Source: Flavobacterium sp. ACN2 (GTDB lineage Bacteria; Bacteroidota; Bacteroidia; Flavobacteriales; Flavobacteriaceae). Taken from it: a DNA stretch of 64,000 nt. The translations under genes were made by a program, and so were the position numbers. Shown here in pieces: positions 26,396 to 33,882 of the stretch; the first letter of the stretch is position 1, and every line of letters starts with the position of its first letter. The DNA is taken from the NCBI RefSeq assembly GCF_002303885.1, contig NZ_MRCM01000005.1:1-64000 (forward strand), given 5' to 3'. The notes beneath the pieces were generated by a model. It was not told the DNA's origin. It made no database searches and saw only the letters and a program-made list of their open reading frames with translations.

Positions 26396-26902
26396 ATGAA
26401 AAAATTATTCTTTACGCTTATACTGTTATCTTCAGTTTTATCTGCCCAAACCAAAACCGACACCGATTTTGCTTCCCGTTTAAAAAGCACTTTTTCCCAA
26501 TCTACAGACTGTGTCAATGACTTCGAAAAAGTCTTAAAACCAGCAGAACTTCAATCGTTAAACACTACCCTTAACGCTTTCGAAAAAAAACACCTTTACA
26601 AAATTGTAGTCATAACAACTCCTTCTGTTGAACCTTTTAAATCTTTTGACGAATTTGCAGTAGATCTTGACAAATTTTTATCAAAAGACCCGCGATTAGA
26701 TCCAACCCTTTTAATTGTTGTCAGCAAAACATTAAGGCAAATTCAGGTTCTAAGCGTCGATTTTATAAAATACAAGTTAAATGCTGAAGACACACAAAAC
26801 ATAATCAGCACCTACTCTATTCCCGAACTTAAAAAAGGAAACTATTTTAAAGCTTTAGAACAGGCTTCAAATGAATTCATGAAAAAATTGCTACAGCAAT
26901 AA
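26396..26902 (+). CDS. Exported TPM-domain protein
   Basis: This 168-residue protein has a signal peptide (1-18, ending LSAQ) and a TPM domain (about 35-160), a fold shared with photosystem II repair protein Psb32 and the plant phosphatase TLP18.3. KIVVITTPSVEPF and the TLLIVVSKTLRQIQV strand are recognisable. The C-terminal membrane helix and Gly-rich tail of many TPM proteins are missing, so it should be soluble in the periplasm. A TACTTTTG -7 box lies at 26362-26369, 26 bp before the ATG. Confidence 0.78.
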   Translation: MKKLFFTLILLSSVLSAQTKTDTDFASRLKSTFSQSTDCVNDFEKVLKPAELQSLNTTLNAFEKKHLYKIVVITTPSVEPFKSFDEFAVDLDKFLSKDPRLDPTLLIVVSKTLRQIQVLSVDFIKYKLNAEDTQNIISTYSIPELKKGNYFKALEQASNEFMKKLLQQ

Positions 26903-26911
26903 ATACATCAA

Positions 26912-26949
26912 AATCCGATTTGCGAAATCCAAGTCGGATTTTTTTTTAA
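26912..26949 (+). terminator. AATCCGAT-family terminator, copy 5
   Basis: AATCCGATTTG (26912-26922) pairs with CAAGTCGGATT (26930-26940), loop CGAAATC, then an eight- to nine-T run. Confidence 0.9.
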
Positions 26950-27010
26950 TGTGTAGAAACTAATAGTTAGAAAAAGACTTATTTTAGTGTAAAAATAAGT
27001 TTTACTAGAA

Positions 27011-27658
27011 ATGGAATTAGAACAATACAAAAAAGAATTTACCGAAGATGACGCTGTTGGCTGGTTAGAAATTGATAAAGAATTTGAACGTCTTTATCCG
27101 AATCAGGAACCCAAACATTTTGCTCCAGCAATTAGTTATATGCTTGGCGGAGAACATCCGCTTGACGGCGTAAGCTATTACAAAAGCAAAAATCAAGAAG
27201 ATCATTACCATTTTATTACTTACGGCTTTTCTGAATTGTATTATAATGAAGAAAAAGCAAACGGAGAATTTAGCAAATGGGGATTTGAACTTACTTTTAG
27301 ATTAAAACCTTATGAAGCCGATAACGGAAATCCGAGCTGGGCTGTGGCTTTGCTTCAAAATATAGCCAAATATGTATTTGACAGTGGAAATTGGTTTGAA
27401 GAGTTTCATTACATGCCAGCAAACGGACCAATTCGACTAGACACTGAAACCGATATTACGGCATTAATTTTTGTAAATGATCCGGAAGTTCCTAAAAAAC
27501 AAACGCCACATGGCGAAGTTTCATTTTTACAAATCGTCGGCATAACTTCTGCTGAATATGAACACATTAAGGAAAACCCAGAAAAGGTTGAAGCATTAGT
27601 CCATAAATTAAAAGAACACAATCCATTATTAATTACCGATTTGAATCGAAAAAGTTAA
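27011..27658 (+). CDS. Suppressor-of-fused (SUFU) domain protein
   Basis: This 215-residue protein has a SUFU domain (about 30-205): HFAPAISYMLGGEHPLDGVSYY, HFITYGFSELYYNE, GFELTFRLK, WAVALLQNIAKYVF and FLQIVGITSAEYEHI. Bacterial SUFU proteins are a major class of immunity proteins in polymorphic toxin systems, and this one is a likely orphan. The next gene starts 14 bp downstream, so the two may be cotranscribed. Confidence 0.88.
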   Translation: MELEQYKKEFTEDDAVGWLEIDKEFERLYPNQEPKHFAPAISYMLGGEHPLDGVSYYKSKNQEDHYHFITYGFSELYYNEEKANGEFSKWGFELTFRLKPYEADNGNPSWAVALLQNIAKYVFDSGNWFEEFHYMPANGPIRLDTETDITALIFVNDPEVPKKQTPHGEVSFLQIVGITSAEYEHIKENPEKVEALVHKLKEHNPLLITDLNRKS

Positions 27659-27671
27659 TTTGCAAACCAGA

Positions 27672-28010
27672 ATGATTAATTACAATAACAAAATCTTCAA
27701 ACCTGTAAGCAACAGCGAAAACGGAGAAACCTCTAGTGAAACTGCATTTCATTATATACAGGAAGGAAACATTTTAACTTCTGAATATTCTGGAGGAAAA
27801 ATCGTTAAAGGTCATTTAATTGGTTTGGTTGACGGCGCGGGAAATATCGAAATGAGATATCATCAAGTGAATGAAAAAGGCCAATTAATGACTGGTTTCT
27901 GCACTTCTAAACCTGAAATTTTAGCAAGCGGAAAAATTAGGCTTCACGAAACGTGGCAATGGACTTCTGGAGATTTATCTAAGGGAAATTCTATACTTGA
28001 AGAACAATAA
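27672..28010 (+). CDS. Small conserved beta-rich protein, function unknown
   Basis: This 112-residue protein has a predicted all-beta character with repeated turns (GGKIVKGHLIGLVDGAGN, MRYHQVNEKGQLMTGFC). I chose ATG 27672; an upstream in-frame TTG at 27660 only adds four residues. Similar small proteins in Bacteroidota are often labelled n-acetylglutamate synthase without experimental support, so I assign no activity. It lies 14 bp after the SUFU gene and 14 bp before the GNAT gene, forming a short operon. Confidence 0.7.
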   Translation: MINYNNKIFKPVSNSENGETSSETAFHYIQEGNILTSEYSGGKIVKGHLIGLVDGAGNIEMRYHQVNEKGQLMTGFCTSKPEILASGKIRLHETWQWTSGDLSKGNSILEEQ

Positions 28011-28024
28011 ATGCAATTTCTAAA

Positions 28025-28460
28025 ATGACGATTATAAGAGAATCAAGAGATAGCGATTTACCTCATTTAAGAGAATTATTCTTAAACGAAAGACGGCGCA
28101 CATTTACAGAACAAGATCTGTCAGAATTTGAATTAGACGATTTTGACAAGCAAACGCAAGGCGAATATATTTTAGCGGCTCTTGTAAACAATATTCCGGT
28201 CGGATTTATTTCGATCTGGAGGCCAAACAATTTCATTCATCATCTTTACGTTGATGTTAAACATCAAGGAAAAAACCTTGGTACAGAATTATTAAAAGCA
28301 GCCATCTTAAAAACCTCATTTCCAATTACCCTAAAATGCCTTACAAGCAACATTAAAGCAATTGAATTTTATAAAAAAAAAGGGATTTGTAGAAAAATCG
28401 AGAGGAAATTCGAGCAACGGAACTTATATTTTATTTGAGTTGACCAAAGAGGTAAAATAA
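28025..28460 (+). pseudogene. GNAT acetyltransferase, frameshifted in an A-tract near its 3' end
   Basis: The reading frame from ATG 28025 gives a GNAT fold (RESRDSDLPHLRELF, HHLYVDVKHQGKNLGTELL with the acetyl-CoA loop, CLTSNIKAIEFYKKKG). After the nine-A run at 28373-28381 plus GGG the frame changes to a non-family tail and stops at 28438. Removing one base restores G-F-V-E-K-S and a normal GNAT ending (GTYILFELTKE) with a stop at 28458-28460. The tract is therefore one base too long: a real mutation, a slippage-tolerant site, or a sequencing error. The intact product would be 144 residues. Confidence 0.85.
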
Positions 28461-28478
28461 CCCTAAAATGCTGAATAC

Positions 28479-28871
28479 ATGAGCCCGATTCAAGATTACA
28501 ACAATTCTCAGACAGCAGAAAACAAAGAAATCTGCGATCTTCTTTTGGCGATTATAAATGAAAATCTTTCTGATGCCGAAAGCAAAATCTGGCATGCGCA
28601 TCCTGTTTGGTTCCTAGACGGAAATCCGATTGTGGGTTATAGCAAATTAAAAGATTCAGTTCGATTGCTTTTCTGGAGCGGACAATCTTTTGACGAAGAA
28701 AAACTTCAAAACGAAGGTTCGTTTAAAGCTGCCGAAATGCGCTACACAAATAGCAATCAAATAAACGAACAAGACTTAAAACGCTGGCTAGAAAAAAGCA
28801 GAGAAATTCAATGGGATTATAAAAACATTGTCAAACGAAAAGGCGAACTGCTTCGAATAAAGCCACTTTAA
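28479..28871 (+). CDS. DUF1801 protein (first of three)
   Basis: This 130-residue protein has the DUF1801/YdhG-like fold: IINENLSDAESKIWHAHPVWFLDGNPIVGY, then LLFWSGQSFDE and a C-terminal basic segment. The family includes a putative iron chaperone (YdhG) but most members have no known role. It lies 18 bp after the reconstructed GNAT stop. Two further DUF1801-like proteins occur at 37073 and 42000. Confidence 0.75.
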   Translation: MSPIQDYNNSQTAENKEICDLLLAIINENLSDAESKIWHAHPVWFLDGNPIVGYSKLKDSVRLLFWSGQSFDEEKLQNEGSFKAAEMRYTNSNQINEQDLKRWLEKSREIQWDYKNIVKRKGELLRIKPL

Positions 28872-28971
28872 AAAAATCAATTATCTAATTTTCAATATTT
28901 TATCTTTAATTTTACTACTGACATACTGTTGTCACAAAGGCATTTTACCTTTATAAAATAAAACTAAAAAA

Positions 28972-29346
28972 ATGGAAACTAAAGATGGAAAATTAGCCGT
29001 TTATGCCCAAAATAGACAAGATTGGCGCAATTGGCTTGAGACAAATAGCCAGACAGAAAAATCGGTTTGGTTAATCTTATATCATAAAAAAAGTCAGACA
29101 GAAAGCGTAAATTTAATCGAAGCAACCGAAGAAGCACTTTGTTTTGGTTGGATTGACAGTCTCTGCAAAAAACGCGATGCCGAAAGCTATTATCTTACCT
29201 TCTCACACCGAAATCCGAAAACCAGCAAATGGAGCAAACCCAATATTGAAAGAGCCGAACGTATGATTCAGCAAAATTTAATGACAGAACACGGTCAGAA
29301 AGCAATCGATATTGCAAAAGAAAAAGGAAAATGGATTACCGAATAA
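28972..29346 (+). CDS. YdeI-family protein, C-terminally shortened
   Basis: This 124-residue protein matches the N-terminal part of YdeI/OmpD-associated proteins: WRNWLETNSQTEKSVWLILYHK, ALCFGWIDSLCKKRD, YYLTFSHRNPKTSKWSKPN, and AIDIAKEKGKW. The family is normally about 190 residues; here the protein stops at KWITE and the last 60-70 residues are absent in all frames downstream. A GC-rich structured element begins about 25 bp after the stop, so the truncation and that element may be connected. YdeI-type proteins are linked to resistance to cationic peptides; activity of this form is uncertain. Confidence 0.75.
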   Translation: METKDGKLAVYAQNRQDWRNWLETNSQTEKSVWLILYHKKSQTESVNLIEATEEALCFGWIDSLCKKRDAESYYLTFSHRNPKTSKWSKPNIERAERMIQQNLMTEHGQKAIDIAKEKGKWITE

Positions 29347-29371
29347 TGTAGAAAATAAAATTCTTACTTAC

Positions 29372-29515
29372 TAGGGCGTGTCCCTCCGGGTCAGGCTGTC
29401 CGCTATATTCCCGATTAACAAAAACTACGGCTAAAAAGCCTTGTTTTTCTAAATCGGGAGATGCCGCTCTCATCCTTCACGCATCTGGCATCCATAAGAA
29501 CACTTTTGTTCTTAT
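29372..29515. repeat. GC-rich multi-hairpin intergenic element
   Basis: Starting with GGGCGTGTCCCTCCGGGTCA this stretch is clearly richer in GC than its surroundings. It contains three consecutive hairpins: a long imperfect one from TCCCGATT (29409) to AATCGGGA (about 29460) with an internal GGCT/AGCC, GATGCC/GGCATC (29460-29465 with 29487-29492), and ATAAGAACA/TGTTCTTAT (29494-29502 with 29507-29515). No ORF in it resembles a protein. Confidence 0.7.
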
Positions 29516-29566
29516 ATAATTTGTACATTAGTAAGATCAGAACTACAACCAAAAACACACCACATC

Positions 29567-30247
29567 ATGCTAAAACAAATTTTTATCCTTCTTATTTTTT
29601 GCTTCGGAATTCAAGTGCATTCACAAGAAATTGGTTTTACAACTCCAGATTATAAATCCATTGAAAAAGAAATCAACGACAAAAATTCAAAATTTTTCTA
29701 TCCTAAATTAATGGAAAGACTCACGAAAAATGATACGCTTTTATCGTATGACGAATACCGCCATTTGTATTTAGGCTATGTTTTTCAACCCAAATACAAT
29801 GCCTTTTGGAAATCGCCAGACGAGGAACAGCTTCGCAAATATTATGACAAAGAAGAACTCGAAGCTTCAGATTACGATGAAATAATCAAATTGTCCAATC
29901 ATACCTTAAGCGAATTCCCATTTGACTTAAAACAGCTCAATTTCCTTACTTACGTTTATCACTTAAAAGGAGACGAAGCATCTGCAAAAATTGCTTCTTT
30001 TAGATTTCACAGCATTATGAATGTCATACTTTCTTCTGGCGACGGAAAAAAATGCGAAACTGGTTTTCATGTCATAATGGTCGAACACGAATACATTTTG
30101 CTCAATCTTTTTGAAATTGAATCTAAAGGACAATCGCTCGTTGATAATTGCGATTATCTGAGCTTCGAGAAAGGCGTTTATAATGTAGACGGTATTTATT
30201 TTAACATCGAAAAAATGCTTGAAAACGAAAAGAAAATGCTTCGATAA
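29567..30247 (+). CDS. Exported DUF4919 protein
   Basis: This 226-residue protein has a signal peptide (1-19, ending VHSQ) and matches DUF4919, a Bacteroidota family of unknown function: FTTPDYKSIEKEI, YDEYRHLYLGYVFQPKYNAFW, and GFHVIMVEHEYILLNLF. The helical pattern with spaced Tyr/Leu suggests a TPR-like fold. It is monocistronic with a terminator at 30272. Confidence 0.82.
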   Translation: MLKQIFILLIFCFGIQVHSQEIGFTTPDYKSIEKEINDKNSKFFYPKLMERLTKNDTLLSYDEYRHLYLGYVFQPKYNAFWKSPDEEQLRKYYDKEELEASDYDEIIKLSNHTLSEFPFDLKQLNFLTYVYHLKGDEASAKIASFRFHSIMNVILSSGDGKKCETGFHVIMVEHEYILLNLFEIESKGQSLVDNCDYLSFEKGVYNVDGIYFNIEKMLENEKKMLR

Positions 30248-30271
30248 TAGAATTTAAAAAACAAAACATTC

Positions 30272-30307
30272 AAGCTTCAGCAAATTTTAATGTTGAAGCT
30301 TTTTTTT
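30272..30307 (+). terminator. Intrinsic terminator after DUF4919
   Basis: AAGCTTCAGCA (30272-30282) pairs with TGTTGAAGCTT (30291-30301) with one wobble, followed by a T-run. Confidence 0.85.
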
Positions 30308-30382
30308 GATAAAAACTATTTATTTATTGTTTATCAATAAATTTTTATTATTTTAGCAGCATAACTTATAATCTTGAATAGC

Positions 30383-30925
30383 ATGGAAATTAAAATTGGA
30401 ACACCACAGATTCTAAAAATCCTGAATATCGTGTCATGGATTATTTTTATTGGCTTATGCGTAGAAGCCGGCATGTATCTTTTTAACGGAATTTATACTA
30501 TGACGATAAATTCCTACAATGCTCGATTTCTTCATTTACTTGACTTATATAATTACAGTCCTAGTTTTTATATTCAAGAAATATGCTTTATCAGCATTGT
30601 GGCAATCTTAAAAGCCATTATGTTTTATCTGATTGTAAAAATGTTACATGAGAAAAAATTAAACATCGAACAGCCTTTTACTGCCGAAATGGGCCGTTTT
30701 ATATCTTATCTTTCTTATCTCGCTTTCGGAATTGGTTTGTTTTCCTTCTGGGCATTCAAATTCAACAATTGGTTAATTATTAAAGGCGTAAAACTTCCTT
30801 CTTTGGAATCACTTAATCTTGAAGGCCACAGCATTTGGATCTTTATGGCTATTGTAATGTTTGTTGTGGGACAGATTTTTAAAAGAGGAATCGAAATTCA
30901 ATCTGAAATTGACTTAACTATTTAA
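30383..30925 (+). CDS. DUF2975 membrane protein
   Basis: This 180-residue protein has four predicted membrane helices (about 13-35, 62-85, 108-128, 150-168) and the DUF2975 pattern, including QPFTAEMGRFISYLSYLAFG. I chose ATG 30383; TTG 30374 adds only three residues. It precedes a small XRE regulator by 10 bp, a pairing recurrent in Firmicutes and Bacteroidota (YoaS/YozG), suggesting a membrane protein that controls or is controlled by the regulator. Confidence 0.82.
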   Translation: MEIKIGTPQILKILNIVSWIIFIGLCVEAGMYLFNGIYTMTINSYNARFLHLLDLYNYSPSFYIQEICFISIVAILKAIMFYLIVKMLHEKKLNIEQPFTAEMGRFISYLSYLAFGIGLFSFWAFKFNNWLIIKGVKLPSLESLNLEGHSIWIFMAIVMFVVGQIFKRGIEIQSEIDLTI

Positions 30926-30935
30926 ACAAAAAATT

Positions 30936-31142
30936 ATGCCCATTATAGTAAATTTAGATGTCATGATGGCAAAACGAAAAATGTCATTAAACGAACTTTC
31001 AGAAAAAGTAGATTTAACCTTGTCTAATCTTTCCATTCTAAAAACTGGCAAAGCAAAAGCAATTCGTTTCAGTACGCTAGAAGCTATCTGTAAAGTTCTT
31101 GATTGCCAGCCCGGCGATATTTTAGAATTTTCTGAAGAATAA
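30936..31142 (+). CDS. YozG-like XRE/Cro family regulator
   Basis: This 68-residue protein is a single helix-turn-helix domain: MMAKRKMSLNELSEKVDLTLSNLSILKTGKAKAIRF is a Cro/C1-type motif and CKVLDCQPGDILEF is the typical ending. Its gene starts 10 bp after the DUF2975 gene and should be cotranscribed with it. Confidence 0.88.
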   Translation: MPIIVNLDVMMAKRKMSLNELSEKVDLTLSNLSILKTGKAKAIRFSTLEAICKVLDCQPGDILEFSEE

Positions 31143-31221
31143 TTTCATTTCGATTTAATTTGTATTTTCGTGTAAATCAGATTGAAATTTCAAAACAATT
31201 ATAAATCTAAAAAATCTGAAA

Positions 31222-31815
31222 ATGAACATTCTCATTGTTTACGCACATCCGAGCAAAAAATCGTACACTTTTCAAGTTTTAGAAAGATTGAAACTAGCCT
31301 TGAATACTGAAAAATGGAATGTAGAAATCTCCGATTTATATGCGTCTAATTTTGTGGGTGATATGTCTGAGGAAGAATACGAACGAGAAGGTTTTGCCAA
31401 AACAGAACTTCCTATTTCTACAGATGTTTTAGCAGAACAAGAAAAAATAGAAAAAGCAGACTGCATTATTTTTCTGTACCCTGTTTGGTGGAGCGATTGT
31501 CCTGCAAAATTAAAAGGTTGGTTTGATCGTGTTTACTCTGTTGGATATGCGTACGGACAAAGCGAAACGGCTAGAAAAATGAAAACCATTCCGTACGGTC
31601 TTGTACTTTGCACAGCGGGTCATCCGAATGAATTCTTGCATGAAATTGAAATTGCACAAAGCATGGAAAAAATTATGCTGGAAGACCGACTTGGAAAACG
31701 TTTTACGCATAAAGAAATGATTATTCTAGGCGGAACATTGGAGCTAGAAAATGTTATGTCAATACATTTTGAGCTTTTAAATAAAATTCCTCAAAAAATT
31801 AAAGCAATACTATAA
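31222..31815 (+). CDS. NAD(P)H-dependent oxidoreductase, flavodoxin-like fold
   Basis: This 197-residue flavoprotein matches the NQO1/KefF-like quinone reductase family: ILIVYAHPSKKSYTF at the N-terminus, DLYASNF, IIFLYPVWWSDCPAKLKGWFDRV as the FMN and quinone-binding segment, and GLVLCTAGHP. It probably reduces quinones or nitro compounds with NAD(P)H, limiting redox cycling. It is followed by a small membrane protein 24 bp downstream. Confidence 0.88.
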   Translation: MNILIVYAHPSKKSYTFQVLERLKLALNTEKWNVEISDLYASNFVGDMSEEEYEREGFAKTELPISTDVLAEQEKIEKADCIIFLYPVWWSDCPAKLKGWFDRVYSVGYAYGQSETARKMKTIPYGLVLCTAGHPNEFLHEIEIAQSMEKIMLEDRLGKRFTHKEMIILGGTLELENVMSIHFELLNKIPQKIKAIL

Positions 31816-31839
31816 ACCTTAAATTTTACTTTATAAAAA

Positions 31840-32280
31840 ATGGAACTAGAAAATAATGCAGAAAAATCAGTTTTTGAAGAAATCCCAACAGAAAAAATAT
31901 ACTCAGAAAAAGCCATAAGAATAGGAACATTTTTTGCTGGTCCATTAGTTGCTGGGTATTGCATTTCAGAAAATTTTAAAGTTTTTAATGACTTTGAAAA
32001 AGCCAAAAACACTTGGATTATAACCATCATATCCATGATTGCAATTATTCCGCTTATTTTTATTATTCCAGATAATTTTCCTAGTTTCCTTTTTCCGTTA
32101 CTTTATTTAACGGTCTCTTCTTATTTTTTGAAAAAATTCCAAGAACAGAATATTCAAAAACATATTCAAAATGGAGGTGAAACTTTTGGAGGATGGAGAG
32201 TCACTTTGATTGGTTTGTTAAGCATCATTGTTTTTTTCGGAATCATAATTAGTGTAGTCTTATTAACCGAAAATGCTTAA
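31840..32280 (+). CDS. Small membrane protein, function unknown
   Basis: This 146-residue protein has a charged N-terminus (1-30), a short hydrophobic stretch around GTFFAGPLVAGYCI, two close helices (about 55-95) and a C-terminal helix (about 118-140). No family is recognised. It starts 24 bp after the oxidoreductase gene and may be in the same transcript. Confidence 0.65.
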   Translation: MELENNAEKSVFEEIPTEKIYSEKAIRIGTFFAGPLVAGYCISENFKVFNDFEKAKNTWIITIISMIAIIPLIFIIPDNFPSFLFPLLYLTVSSYFLKKFQEQNIQKHIQNGGETFGGWRVTLIGLLSIIVFFGIIISVVLLTENA

Positions 32281-32385
32281 TAATTTTTCTTGTCTGAAAC
32301 ACCCCTTAAAATTGTCTTTTAAACACCTTAATCAATTGATTTTTAGATTGTAAATTTACTTTACTAATTTAAAAATCAATTGATT

Positions 32386-32871
32386 ATGAATACTCAAGAT
32401 TTTACCACAACAATACTTGTCACTCAATCGCCAGAAGAAGTCTTTAAAGCCATACAAAACGTTAAAGACTGGTGGTCTGAAGAAATTGAAGGAAAAACAG
32501 CAAATGAAGGAGACGAATTTAAATACCATTATGAGGACGTTCATCGCTGTAAAGTCAAATTAATTGAAGTAATTCCGAATCAGAAAATCGTTTGGCTGAT
32601 TGAGGAAAATTATTTCAGCTTCACCCAAGACGATACCGAATGGACCAATACTACTGCTGTTTTTGACATTTCGAAAGAAAATGACAAAACGAAACTAGTT
32701 TTTACCCATGTGGGTTTAGTGCCAGAATATGAATGTTTTGAAGTTTGCCAAGCAGGATGGACCAATTACATTGAGAATAGTTTGAAAAAACTAATTGAAA
32801 CAGGAAAAGGTCTGCCAAATGCTACTGGAAAACCGCAAATTGAAACCGAAAGAAAATTATCCGAAAAATAA
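32386..32871 (+). CDS. SRPBCC/AHSA1-type protein (first of two)
   Basis: This 161-residue protein has a START/Bet v1-like hydrophobic-pocket fold: TTTILVTQSPEEVFKAIQNVKDWW at the N-terminus, KVKLIEVIPNQKIVWLIEE and KTKLVFTHVGLVPE in the sheet, and the C-terminal helix CQAGWTNYIENSLKKLIETGKG. ATG 32386 is preferred over TTG 32380. The ligand is unknown. A second AHSA1-like protein lies at 41302. Confidence 0.85.
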   Translation: MNTQDFTTTILVTQSPEEVFKAIQNVKDWWSEEIEGKTANEGDEFKYHYEDVHRCKVKLIEVIPNQKIVWLIEENYFSFTQDDTEWTNTTAVFDISKENDKTKLVFTHVGLVPEYECFEVCQAGWTNYIENSLKKLIETGKGLPNATGKPQIETERKLSEK

Positions 32872-32973
32872 AACCACATTTCATACTATTATTTTAGACT
32901 ACGTCAATCATAGATTTGGCTAAATCTCTTTTGCTAATGCTTCGCAACTTTGTATCAACAAAAAAATAATAGT

Positions 32974-33870
32974 ATGAAAATTATAATTACAGGTTCTCTA
33001 GGGAACATTAGCAAGCCTTTAGCGAAAGCTTTATTAAAAGAAAACCATCAAATTACAATAATTGCAAGCAGTAGCGAAAGAAAATCGGAAATCGAAAATC
33101 TTGGAGCTCAAGCCGCAATTGGATCTGTAAATGATGTCGATTTTTTAACTCAAACTTTTACAGGTGCAAATGCCGTATATTGCATGATTCCACGCGCGAA
33201 TTATTTTGATCCAAATCTTGATTTAGATGCTTTTACGCGTACAATTGGAAATAATTATGCAGAAGCTATCGCAAAATCTGGCGTAAAACGAGTAGTCTTT
33301 TTAAGCAGTATTGGTGCACATTTACAACAAGGTTCTGGAATTATTCAGCGTTATAATGAAATCGAAGCGGTTTTGAATAAACTTTCAGATGTTTCCATTA
33401 CATTTATGCGTCCGACTTCTTTTTACTACAATTTGCTGGCTTATATCCCGATGATTAAAAACCAAGCCATTATAGCTGCTAATTATGGAGCGGACCAATT
33501 GATTCCGTGGGTTTCTCCAAACGATATAGCCGAAGCAATTGCAGAAGAACTTACAACTCCGCTTGACGGAAAAAAAATACGTTATGTTGCGAGCGAAGAA
33601 GTCTCTGGAGATGAAACGGCGAAAATTTTAGGTCACGCCATCGGAAATCCAGATTTAAAGTGGAAATTAATATCTGACGAAGAAACACTAAACGGATTAA
33701 TTGCTGTTGGGATGCAACCTAAAATCGCAAAAGGTTTGGTAGAAATGTATGCTGCACTTTACAGTGGTTTGCTAAGTGAAGATTATTACCAAAATCGTCC
33801 TGCCGTTTTAGGAAAAACAAAACTGGCAGATTATGCAAAAGAATTTGCTGCCGTTTTCAATCAAAATTAA
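32974..33870 (+). CDS. NmrA-like NAD(P)-binding protein (second copy)
   Basis: This 298-residue protein starts IIITGSLGNISKPLAKALL, the dinucleotide-binding motif, and has the NmrA/QOR2 hallmarks: MRPTSFYYNLL and IRYVASEEVSGDETAKILG. I chose ATG 32974; the longer reading from TTG 32950 starts inside the promoter-like motif CAACTTTGTATC, which also precedes the NmrA gene at 23179. The AraC regulator gene starts 12 bp downstream. Confidence 0.88.
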   Translation: MKIIITGSLGNISKPLAKALLKENHQITIIASSSERKSEIENLGAQAAIGSVNDVDFLTQTFTGANAVYCMIPRANYFDPNLDLDAFTRTIGNNYAEAIAKSGVKRVVFLSSIGAHLQQGSGIIQRYNEIEAVLNKLSDVSITFMRPTSFYYNLLAYIPMIKNQAIIAANYGADQLIPWVSPNDIAEAIAEELTTPLDGKKIRYVASEEVSGDETAKILGHAIGNPDLKWKLISDEETLNGLIAVGMQPKIAKGLVEMYAALYSGLLSEDYYQNRPAVLGKTKLADYAKEFAAVFNQN

Positions 33871-33882
33871 TTACCTTGTAGT

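Noticed and set aside
29461..29655. 64-codon ORF across the GC-rich element and the DUF4919 start
   Set aside because: It reads hairpin DNA and then a shadow frame of DUF4919; no protein-like pattern.
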